A DNA stretch of 64,000 bases from Diphasiastrum complanatum (Eukaryota; Streptophyta; Lycopodiopsida; Lycopodiales; Lycopodiaceae). The stretch is taken from the NCBI GenBank assembly GCA_029204225.1, contig CM055092.1, positions 13,332,476 through 13,396,475 of the forward strand. Reading direction: 5' to 3'. The stretch's first letter is position 1. Each line of letters starts with the position of its first letter. The notes under the pieces are model-generated. The model did not search any database. It saw only the letters and a program-made list of their open reading frames with translations, and was not told the origin of the DNA. A program made the translations under genes and the position numbers. This document shows positions 45,984-55,931 of the stretch, in pieces.

Positions 45984-47390
45984 ATGGCATTTGATCCGGC
46001 ATCCAAGCAACATGAAGGAGGCAAAGCCTTCCGAAACCTCGATAATTCCTGGAAAGCATTGGATGGAATAAAGAATTCACGAGGCCTGTATCAAAAGTTA
46101 GTCCTGCTGTTTCTTGTGGTAGGTATCAATATTGTTGCATTTTATGCTTTTTCTAGTTTTCTGAAAGGACAGGAGAAAGATAGCCGCCATGGATATAGTC
46201 CCGATCAGCTGGAGCTTAAGCAGTTAGGTATAAGCTCTAACATTCTTATTGTCAAACTGGGCCAAATCAAAGAAGAACTTAGAAATACTCAAGAACAGCT
46301 TCAAATGGCGAGGGAAGATCTAAGAAATACATTGGATCAGCTGGGCGATCTCACACGAGCTCATTTAACAGCTCTTCAATCCGATCCAAATCTAGAAAAA
46401 CTATCCGGATTTGAGAATCGAATGCCTGACAGTGCAGAGCTCTTGACATATATTGAGCCTAGAAAGCTGCCTCTGGGATGGAACCCATCGCTTAATTCTG
46501 ATACGATGACCTCATCTGTTGGGCATAGATGCTTAGAGCAAAAGGAAGACATCAAGCGCTTCATGGACTACGCGGTAGGCGGCGTCTGCCCAGATGACGA
46601 AGCTCTAGCACAGAAGCTGTTGCTTGCAGGCTGTGAGCCGCTTCCTCGTCGCAGATGCTTTGCTCATATACCATCAAACTTCTCTGAGCCGTATCCAATC
46701 CCTCGATGCCACTGGGAGGGGCCGCCAGATGGAAGTATCGTCTGGACTGCCTACGATTGCAAGAGCTTCGAATGCCTCAACACCCGTGCAAAGAGAAAAA
46801 TCTTCGCAGATTGTTTGGATTGCTTTGATCTGAATGGAAGAGAGAAAAACAGATGGCTGTTTGAGTCCAATCAGCTCGCCTACACGATCCAGGAAGTACT
46901 GGATCTAAAGCCAACTGGTTCCATTCGCATAGGCCTTGATATAGGAGGAGGAACAGGCTCATTTGCAGTAAGAATGCGTGAGCACGATGTGACGATAGTG
47001 ACCACCAGCCTCAATTTGGGAGGCCCTTTCAACAACTTTATAGCCCAGAGAGGAGTCCTTCCTTTCTTCATGACCATCGCTCAACGCCTTCCCTTCTTCG
47101 ACAACACCCTCGACATCGTCCATTCCATGCATGTGCTCAGCAACTGGATACCTACAGAAACTCTGGAATTCATACTTATGGACATCAATCGTGTTCTGCG
47201 GCCGGGAGGGATCTTATGGCTTGACCACTTCTTCTGCTTGAGGCCTCAGCTGGACATCTATGTGCCCATGATAAAGCGTCTAGGGTACAAGAAGCTGAAG
47301 TGGGGTGTAGGCGAAAAACTGGATCGTGGGCGTGAGTTGCAAGAGATGTATGTTTCAGCTGTTCTCGAGAAACCGTTAAAAAGATCATAA
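45984..47390 (+). CDS. Golgi type II membrane, putative SAM-dependent methyltransferase (At1g29790-like)
   Basis: An uninterrupted 468-codon intronless frame. Residues 1-36 are polar, about 37-58 form one membrane segment (LVLLFLVVGINIVAFYAF), and 65-125 are predicted coiled coil (KEELRNTQEQLQMAREDL). The C-terminal half, after a cysteine-containing region (MDYAVGGVCPDD, CEPLPRRRCFA), is a class I methyltransferase: motif I IGLDIGGGTGSFAVRM at about 317, then VTIVTTSLN, LPFFDNTLDIVHSMHVL and VLRPGGILWLDHFFC. This matches the plant family of putative methyltransferases typified by Arabidopsis At1g29790, which share an N-terminal anchor and a luminal catalytic domain. Substrate is unknown; related Golgi enzymes act on cell-wall polysaccharides. 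The first ATG after a stop is chosen and gives the expected start. It is the only intact gene in the window. Confidence is high for the fold and moderate for location. Confidence 0.93.
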   Translation: MAFDPASKQHEGGKAFRNLDNSWKALDGIKNSRGLYQKLVLLFLVVGINIVAFYAFSSFLKGQEKDSRHGYSPDQLELKQLGISSNILIVKLGQIKEELRNTQEQLQMAREDLRNTLDQLGDLTRAHLTALQSDPNLEKLSGFENRMPDSAELLTYIEPRKLPLGWNPSLNSDTMTSSVGHRCLEQKEDIKRFMDYAVGGVCPDDEALAQKLLLAGCEPLPRRRCFAHIPSNFSEPYPIPRCHWEGPPDGSIVWTAYDCKSFECLNTRAKRKIFADCLDCFDLNGREKNRWLFESNQLAYTIQEVLDLKPTGSIRIGLDIGGGTGSFAVRMREHDVTIVTTSLNLGGPFNNFIAQRGVLPFFMTIAQRLPFFDNTLDIVHSMHVLSNWIPTETLEFILMDINRVLRPGGILWLDHFFCLRPQLDIYVPMIKRLGYKKLKWGVGEKLDRGRELQEMYVSAVLEKPLKRS

Positions 47391-48830
47391 TACTTCCCCT
47401 TATAAGCTCAATTAGCAGCTATTTCAAGCTGATTCTTATCTGGATCCTGTCATTAGACATGCTGATCAGGCTGCAGCTTGCCTGTTAAATTAGTGAGTTG
47501 CTCTCTGGCTTGCAAGCAGCATCTATCTCATATTGGTGACAAAAAGATGAAGTTGGTGTTGCTTATGGTAAGCTAAGATTGTAGTTACTAAGGTTCGAGA
47601 TATTGGATCAAGCAGTCTTATCCCCACAAGTCCAAAAATACATGGGTGAGTGCAGATGTTGGTTTGAAGCTAGATGATCAAAGTGATCAATACATATTTA
47701 ACATTCGTTGGTATTGCATGTTCATAAGATGTTTGTGATCTGTAGGAGTGATGATGTTCTTCCGATCTGAGTTATTGACGCAAGACATGTATCTGTGTTG
47801 GAACCATACTTAGGATTAGGTTTAAGGTAAGCAGGTGTCCTGCCATTTATTACATATTGACATGTGGCATGCACAAGTGTAACTTTTCTTGAGTCCTCGT
47901 GACAAGTGTGAGTACTTGTGAAGGGTTCTCATGCCCTGTCCATTTATTTTGCTAATCAAGCTTCCTAACAATCTGTTAATTGGGAGGCACATGAAGGTTT
48001 ATGAGACAATCCAGCAAAAGCAATTCAAAATTTAGCTCTAAACATATTTGTTCATATAATGGCCCAAATTTTTTTTGCATACTAGTCAATTATTGCATTT
48101 CCACCACTCCATGTGCATGGTTTTTCATTTTAAGAGAGGGCTTGCTTTGAAAGAATATTGTAAAAGAGGTAATCATGTGAATGATGAAAGGTCAGGATTA
48201 AAAATTACACAATCAAATTCCTTTGCAAGAACATAAAGGGGTGAAGATGGCACACTCATATCAATTTCAAAAACATTTCCATGTCGATTTGCTTCACAAT
48301 TTTTGGCATTGCCCTGCAAAGTCAATAGTATATGTTCAAGTTGGTCAACGTAGTTTATGCAAGGTCAAGGTTAAAGTTAATGTTTTCAATCATAAGGGTA
48401 TGGGTGCACAAAAAGATTGCCAAGGACTTTATTGCAATAATTTGATCCTTTACATGCACCTTCAGAATATGCAAGTTGTAAATGATGTAGATGCACCTTA
48501 ATATGCAAGTCATAAATAGCAAAATGTTCATGAAGTTCTCTTTTTCTTGCAAGCATCCCTAGGCTCTCAATGTGCATGATGCACCAACCACAATAATCAA
48601 ATAAACCTTATTGATTTGCATTAACAAAATCATTTTATATATGTTTTTTAGTGTTGTCACATCTCTACTCATGCACACCTTGAGATAATAAAAGAAAATG
48701 CCAACCATTATGCCACACTTTCAAGACAACTAAGATTAGATTAAAGCTAATTACCTTCTATCCAATCTTAGAGTTTAACAAGAAAATTGTGGTCCAAGTG
48801 CCTTTCTGGTATATCACAATGTTCTTAATA
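47391..48830. other. 3' flank of the methyltransferase gene and anonymous DNA
   Basis: The 3' UTR probably lies in the first few hundred bases; no single strong poly(A) signal stands out. A short frame at 48223-48501 shows no known motif. Nothing else was recognised. Confidence 0.4.
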
Positions 48831-48984
48831 TTTACCTTGTACCTACAATAAATTTTCTATGACAAAGTATTTGTTGGCCTTGCCTTGCAAAGGCAATACT
48901 ATGTGTTGGGGAATGATTTTTGGCGAGCAACTTGAGGTGAGCTCTTTCGTGTTCAAAGAGAACTTTTTTGCATTCGAATCGAAC

Positions 48985-49005
48985 TTCTCTGATACCAATT
49001 CGGAT
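48985..49005 (-). other. PBS-like sequence on the minus strand
   Basis: On the minus strand, ATTGGTATCAGAGAAG resembles the copia primer binding site (TGGTATCAGAG). The LTR would lie to the right, but no clear CA end precedes it and no pol follows to the left. It may be a residue of a copia leader. Confidence 0.35.
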
Positions 49006-49194
49006 AGGTTTATGGATCCAACAACCTTCATTTATCTGATGCCGAATAAATGCACTCAGAAAATGCAAAATTCTAGCTAAAATTTTGGTGACAAACTGAT
49101 AAACTGAATCTCGAACGATTTGCTAAACTTTCTTGAAACTCGAATTATTTCTGTTCAAGAATAATTCGTGCTAGATCATGCAGGCTCTGTAACA

Positions 49195-49510
49195 CAACCA
49201 AATGAAACGAGATGAATCCTAAACGAAAACGAAGCGAAGCGAAACTTAAACGAGCACTGACATTGATTCATGCTGGAAGCTTACAGATCGCGTGACGAAA
49301 CGAAACGAAGAGAAAGAATTCGTGACAAGATCAATCAAGCTCTATAATGAGACGAGACGAGACGAGACGAAACAGGACAAAATCAAACGAAACGAAATGA
49401 AACCTAAGTGAGCCTCTGAAATTGATTTACACTTGGAGCCAAGTGATCGCGAAGTGAGACACGAAGCGAGGCGAAGTGAAAGGATTCACGAACAAAATCA
49501 ATTCCTCAGG
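49195..49510. repeat. Degenerate two-unit tandem repeat rich in ACGAAACGA
   Basis: Two related units (about 49200-49345 and 49346-49510) share the order: ACGAA-rich run, AACCTAAACGAGC-like, AAATTGATT, AGATCGCG-like, GAAGCGA run, ATTCACGA and AAAATCAAT. Between them is a pure ACGAG array (about 49350-49372). Confidence 0.65.
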
Positions 49511-50974
49511 AATTTTGATATGACTGCTGGTCACTGCCAGCTATATCACTCCTACAATCCTTTAGAGAGTAGACAATCACATCTGATCTACGTTAACAGA
49601 TTAATGTAGCATTCAACAATATCAAACCAAGGTGCGAAATTAAATGAACAAGCGAATCAGACACACAAATAGTAGCAGACAAATTTACATTCAAGATCAT
49701 ACAATCTTAGAATAATAATGTGCACAACACCTACAATATCATCTATTGATTTTCTGATTCTTCAAGCACTACATGACAGATCCACGCAGTGCGTTGGCAT
49801 GAGAGAAATACAGTTCTCTCACAAATTCGTGTCTCACTTACTAGCGAACTTCTGGATCTACAGATCCTATGCATAATTGTCTCGCACGCAGGCGGACTTG
49901 TATTCTGAATATTTTTGTGTCTTCTTCTTGTCTTGCTTACTAGCATTAGAGTTACTGTATTATGCTTCAAACAGAAAATATATAGAGTGCGAACAATTTT
50001 GTGTCGCGTCTTGTAACTTACAGATTAGAAAGAGGGAGTGTGAAAATTGTCAACATTTCGTAGCTAGTTTGAGGCCTAAATTGGCAAATTTTGTACATAG
50101 TTTTGGATCTAACCTTCCACACATGTGAAAGAGGCCTAGATACTTTTATTTTAGTATATATTCTATATTGAAGAAGTCCCAAACTTTAGGACCTTCGAAA
50201 TGACACCAAAATCATGTTATTTGGACATATAGGCCAAAATTGGCTATTTTAGGCTACTGGTGCCCTAAAATTGGGTCTTAAGTTCTAGAGAGAGGAGAGA
50301 GAGTCATCTCTCTCACCTATATTAGGCTGAAATTCGTGGAAAATAGATTGGAGAAACTTTTTGTATTGTTGAGAGAGATCAATAGATCATTTTCATAGTT
50401 TTTTCCTCCATTGAGAGCATTGCTTTGTGTATTGTCTTTAAGCTTTTGTGTATGATCTTAAGAGGTTTCCAAAAGTGGTAGGCTGCTGTTGTAGGGCTGG
50501 TATACTGTTGTTTTTTACTGCCATCAGTATCTTTCATAGGTTTCTTTTGTCTCTTGAATGCTTTGTCAAGTTCATGTGTATCAAAGGTAGCAGGATGCTT
50601 TGCCATTTCTAGCTTTTGTAGCTTGTTGTGCAAAGATCTTAGCCAGAACATTTGGGATCTTAGATCCATTCAAGATCCACTCAGAGCTGAATGGCTATTA
50701 TTTATAGTAAGGTTTCCATTTATGGTGATATTTGGATGTTTGATCAAGTTCTAGCATGATTATGCATTGCATTGTTGATCAAATCTTACTAACCTTTGTT
50801 TGCTGAGTTGAACTTGTGGATCAAAAGCATATTTCAGGTCTACTGAAGATTAGAGGCTGAGAAGAAGCTATTTTGGATCAGATCATAACATCTAATCATT
50901 TGTTGATTGTGAGGCTTGTGCATATTCAATACTAACAATGTTCTGTTCAATCTATTGTTGACAATCTCCACTTT
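49511..50974. other. Anonymous AT-rich DNA
   Basis: No gene is visible. A short palindromic run GAGAGAGTCATCTCTCTC lies near 50290-50312, and an ACATGTG motif near 50121. Parts have the flavour of a retrotransposon LTR, but no partner copy was found in the window. Confidence 0.35.
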
Positions 50975-51084
50975 TGTGGATGAACACTCTCCTTTGTGGA
51001 TGAACACTCTCCTTTGTGGATGAACACTCTCCTTAAGTGGATGAACCCTCTCCTTAAGTGGATGAAACTTCTCCTTAAGTGGAT
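50975..51084. repeat. 20- to 21-bp minisatellite
   Basis: Five full units and a partial sixth follow each other. Three are identical TGTGGATGAACACTCTCCTT, and the later ones begin AAGTGGATGAA with single changes. On the minus strand it reads as repeated FIHLRRG-like heptapeptides, but no gene context supports coding. Confidence 0.92.
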
Positions 51085-51732
51085 AACAAATACTCTTTGA
51101 GTGATTTTGTATTTCTCCAAAAGGCTAAGCAAAGCTCCCACTTGGATGAAAGATCCCCTTCATAAGAGGAGTTCTGAATATCAAAAAGACCCTTTAAGGA
51201 ATGCCATGTAGGATATAGAAAAATATCAAAATAAAAAAAACAATATTGTTTATTTGCTTGCCCACACCACTCCCAAGGCCTCCCCAACTCCCAATGATCT
51301 AACCATAGTGTCTATAGTCACAGTTAAAAATTGTTAACAGTTCGTAGTATAACTTACTAAATTCAAAAATATTCCCTCCATTGGTTACAAAAAGGGAAAT
51401 ATTTTTACTAGATCTAGAATATGACCGCCACCCCAAATTCGAATCAGGAAAAATTGTAAAATGTTTACATATGCATTCCTTCCACGAGAATGGAAATATG
51501 GGTGCCATCTCCAATTTATGAACGCCATCATCACTTTGGAATGGAGATATGAGCTCCAACTATCTATTGGAATGAAAAAATGAGCGACATTTCCAAATTT
51601 GAATCAAGCATACAAGCATGGAGTTTGGATCGATCGTACATAGTATATAATATAATCAAACATGGGTACTTTGCTTTGCTTCATAGAATCTGGTCATAGT
51701 ACTTTGATGCAACTGATTACTCTATTATTTTT
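51085..51732. other. Left flank of transposon copy B
   Basis: No gene and no terminal motif like those of copies C and D were found. The copy B left end is therefore either truncated or diverged. Confidence 0.4.
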
Positions 51733-54337
51733 TTGATGATGACATTGTATCATCTACATGTGGATATCCCTATTGATTTGGCACCTTTGCAGAGAAGAGT
51801 ATCTGCTGAGGATCGTTCTCGTTACAGGGCAGAAGGAAAAAAAAAATTTGCATTTGTGGATAGATGGAACATTATATCCACAAGATCCAAGCACTTTGAC
51901 ACATCCCATGTTCTCTTCAATAACTCATTTAGTTATATGGATATGCAATGGACATAGTGGATTACTAAGATATTGTGAAAGATTGCGAAACCATGGAAAA
52001 CAACTTTATATGAATAAAGTTCACTTTTTAGAAGGTGAGTTAATTAGGATATCCTCTTATTGTCAGAATAGAGATTGTCATCTCCAAAAGACATTAGAAG
52101 AAAATGAACAACTTAAAAAAAATAATGAATCATTATAGAAGATAACAATCAATATCAAATCAGAACTAGAGCGAATGCAATCAGTCTTACGGTCTATTCA
52201 TATTGAAAACTTACAATTATTGAAGGATAAGTATTTGGCAAAGAAGAAGGCTGAAAGTAAGAAGTGAAAGCGAAAAAGTTGCAAGGATATTCAAACGCTT
52301 TCAAAAGGATTTTATCGAAATAGAAGTATCCGTGCATTCAAGTAAGCATATTCTGATTTTTGTAAGTTTCTCAATGACATTTGGATTTAATTTCAGCTAT
52401 GGTATATTTCTGTTAACTATCTGTTTTTTTTGCAGATCTGCATTAGTAGCTCCTCGGAATATTAAAGACAATGCTTCACTAGGAATGTCATTGGGCACAA
52501 TATTGACTTGCAAATCCATTGAGTGTATCATGATGAACAATAGGATTTCAAATGTAAAGTGTAAAATAGCAGAGTCTTTGATGGTGGACATTCAAAAATT
52601 TTTAGATAAGACTATAGTTCAGGGTGCTTGTGATTTTGCGGGTATTAGCAGGGAAGCATATGCAACAATATTTAAACTAATTAGAGAAGCTTTTAAGCAA
52701 GTTCAAATTAGAAAAGTCCCAATCCCTAGGACATATCACTTGAAGAAAGAGAGGGATACATTAAACATAGGTATGCATAAGATCATCGGTACCCCATTTA
52801 TATTGAGGAGGTGTATGAAACTGATGGAAGATCAATATCTTATAATTCATCAAACAACTTATTTGTTGATCTAAATTACTTGCTAAGATACATCATCACA
52901 TTCTATGATATAACCTTTGAAAAGGTGAATGGCAAAATAATCATAGTACTTAAGTTAGATGAGTCAGAAATTGTGAAAGGGCAGAAGATGGAGAGGGTTA
53001 GTATAACTCTCATGAATGGTGCTCTATCACAAACAGAGAACCAAGAAGATTTCAGATTCAGTGTCCAGTCAAAAAATGATATATGGTGGTTGGCAGCGTT
53101 TCAGGTAACTAGCCTCATTATTACATTACATTACATTACATTAATTTTTTTGGACATGTGCTAAAAGAGGATCATGATATATTATCATGGATATTCTCAA
53201 GGACATCTTATCCTAGGATCATCAAGGACCATATGGATAGAGGACTTCTCAATGTTCCAGGAGTTGGAGACTTCAATGTTGAATGGCACTTAGCAGGTGA
53301 TTTGAAAACATTGAATGCATGTATAATGTCTCTCATGGTGCTACATCAAAACACCCTTGTTTGTAATGCATGAAAATGGCAAAAGATATAACTAGGAGTA
53401 CATGAATTACTAGAGAATATGCAGATCCAAACTGGAAGCCTATGTTGCCTATCCCCTTTAAAAATGTGCATGTTTGCACTCTTCATGCAGAAGTTAGATT
53501 AATAGAAAAGATCGTTTATCTTCATATAGTTTTTGTTTGGAATACTAAGCCAACATCATTAGCAAAGGAAGCTATCTCTTGATTAGAAGATGTTTTATCA
53601 AAAGTAGGACTCCATAAACGACATGTCAAAATTCAAAAAGATGAAAAGCTTTCAGGAAAGAATGGGAACATGCCAACTAAGCCAAGCATAGGAGGAGCAA
53701 AAGCACGTCGTTTCCTATCAAATCATACTGGTAGGGCTTCTAATATTCAACACTCAGTTTGGACAGATATTATTGCTGCTACTCAGGACTTCGAGAAAGA
53801 CGACAAAACCCGAGTATTAAAAGTTGATGTACGGAAAAAGCTTGATAGTATGATTGCTATTTTAAGAAAAGAAAAATACTCTGATATTGATAAGAAAGCT
53901 GTCCAAAGGACTTGTGTCGAGTTTGTTAATGCAGTATCAAAAGCATGGGGAGATGATCACATCACTCATTACATGGTTAGTATTAAATTCTTAAAATGCT
54001 TTCAAATTTTCATATATATTTAGATCCAAACATAAGACTAACATTATGATTTTGACATATGAAGCACATACTAAGGGATCATACAGCATTTTTTGCAAAT
54101 ACATATGGATGCTTGAGTGTATGGTCATCACAAGGGATGGAGAAGTCACACTGGCAAGCACGAGCAACATTTCATCGAAATACACAACATGGAGGAACCA
54201 ATGAAAAACAAAACTACATTTGTCAATTGTTTCAGTGGTTCTACCACAAAGTTCAGATTCGACATATAATAAAGTCCACACAATACAACAAGTCTAGAAA
54301 AGCATGCAAGTTCATACAGGAAGAGAAAATTAGATGA
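51733..54337 (+). pseudogene. DDE-type transposase, spliced (copy B)
   Basis: It starts MMMTLYHLHVDIP and is followed, after a frameshift near 51880, by a coiled-coil part (LEENEQLKKNNESL). Exon 2 (after TTTTTTTTGCAG at 52436) has GACDFAGISREAYATIFKLI. Then VLKLDESEIVKGQKMERVS holds the first Asp (52958-52960), and WHLAGDLKTLN the second (53299-53301), with a Cys pair nearby. The last exon (from 54062) has WSSQGMEKSHWQARATFHRN, with the proposed Glu at 54140-54142. D-D-E order, the motif after the second Asp and the QGxEK context resemble RNase-H-fold transposases found in animals and algae, though the superfamily is not assigned. The second intron acceptor is mutated (ATG where copy C has TAG). 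Stops lie at 52138 and 53373. Confidence 0.78.
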
Positions 54338-54471
54338 TTGTTGAGTAGAAGATCATCATTGTTATCAAATCATGACATGTTCAGAATTGCTTTGCAAATT
54401 CATTGAACAAGAAAGGAGAAATACTCAATGTAAATGTATTGATTGTATTATACCAAAATACAAAGTGTCAA

Positions 54472-55931
54472 CTATTCATCATCATATCTTGTGTCAGATT
54501 CTATGGTAGTATTGTCATGAAGAAATTCTCTGCTAGCGTATGCATCTAATAGATGTGCATTATCCTTATTTCCACTAAGCTCAATATAAGTGGAATACAA
54601 TGAATAATGGGAGCTCCTTAAAGAAACATTCCCATCAGTAAAGCCTAAAATATTCAAAACATAAGATCTTTTGACAAAAATGATCTTATTTGTCTTTACA
54701 AATCTATTTGTCTTATTTGTCCTCCTAGGTAAAATGATAAAGCTTTAACTGCCATTATAAGAGTCTCCCCGACTGGGCTCAGCTTGGAATGAGCAATACA
54801 GATCTCATTCTTCAGGAAATGCCTAAGATAGTAGCCAAGTCCACTATCCCTCTGGAAAGACGATGCGTGTTGTCTGAAACCACCTCATCTTGCAGCAAAA
54901 TCATCTATTATGAGACCATCCTACAATAGGAAATATGTTAGCAAAAATACATTCAGTGATTAGAAATATCGTAATGCAAGGAAGTTTAAACACTTACACA
55001 TTCTTCATCAGCAGCAGCAACCAGATCAGGATGATCAATATAATGACCACGTACTAAACTGGAATCATCCGTGAAATGCAATAATGATGGACGAGGGAAG
55101 CCCATCTAGGATTGAAATGCCGTGAATTCTTCATCGGATGGTCTGCCTCGCCCATCCTCAGTTATATTTGATAAAGTCTTAGTCAAGCATTCTTTACCAG
55201 TCATAATTCCCTCCTCATCATCAAAATCAATACCAGCAACAAGATCATCTGTTTCAAAATCTACGAAGTCGGAGAATTCGGAAATTTTGCCGGATAATAA
55301 ACATAGAACCTCATCTTCACGATAGTCAAAAAATTTACATAAATCAGCAGTAGTAAGATATACATCGTCATTAATATAATATACAGACAAATTGAATAGA
55401 CATTTACACTCCTCTATAGGGTTGGATTCATCAGCAAATGTATTTTTGCCAATAAAAGAATCCCGTAGAGAATCAGTATTTATATCAATAAAGTCACTTT
55501 TCTTATCAGGAGTGTCGATAAGAAAGTGACTAATATCCTTAATAGCTGACTGAACGGAGGATGATGCAAAAGGAGGGTCAACAACAGAAATTTCATCATC
55601 ATCTGAGATATGAACTAACAGGAAAAGTATGAAACCACTCTGATATTCAATCGACATTTTTTGTTGCAATAAGGACACAGTGAACTGCTTTTGAAAAGAT
55701 CAAACAATTTGGTTGACATTCTATCCAGTCTATGTCTGAAAGCTGGGAAGAAATGAACTAGATCAGTATAATGCATGTACTGGAGTGAACCTATGGAGAA
55801 AACACGCTTACTAAGTATATCTATGAATCTAACATAATGTTGATAAAAAACGTCAGAATTCAATTGTGCAGTCCTGAAAACATGTACATATGGCCTCCCT
55901 GGCTCATCCTCAGCCCCTACGGTGGCCATTA
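54472..55931 (-). pseudogene. Transposon ORF2 (copy B)
   Basis: The start at about 55931 gives [18 protein letters not shown], followed by [37 protein letters not shown] and a Cys pair (CPYCNKKC). A frame change at 55678-55615 leads into SDDDEISVVDPP, CKCLFNLSVYYINDDVYL, TTADLCKFFDYREDEVLCLL. A TAG at 55106-55108 stands where copy A has CAG (Gln). After the intron (about 54990-54920) the last exon has IIDDFAA, a TGA where copy A has CGA, and ends at 54472. No family recognised. The CPYCNKKC pair could bind zinc. Confidence 0.68.

Noticed and set aside
48832-49080. Frames on both strands at 48832-49080 as a gene
   Set aside because: Both overlap a PBS-like sequence and carry no known motif.
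50975-51084. CRISPR-like regular repeats
   Set aside because: Units are contiguous with no spacers and the DNA is plant nuclear.
50947-51141. Repetitive peptide from the minisatellite (minus strand)
   Set aside because: It is a direct consequence of a 21-bp tandem repeat and has no gene context.
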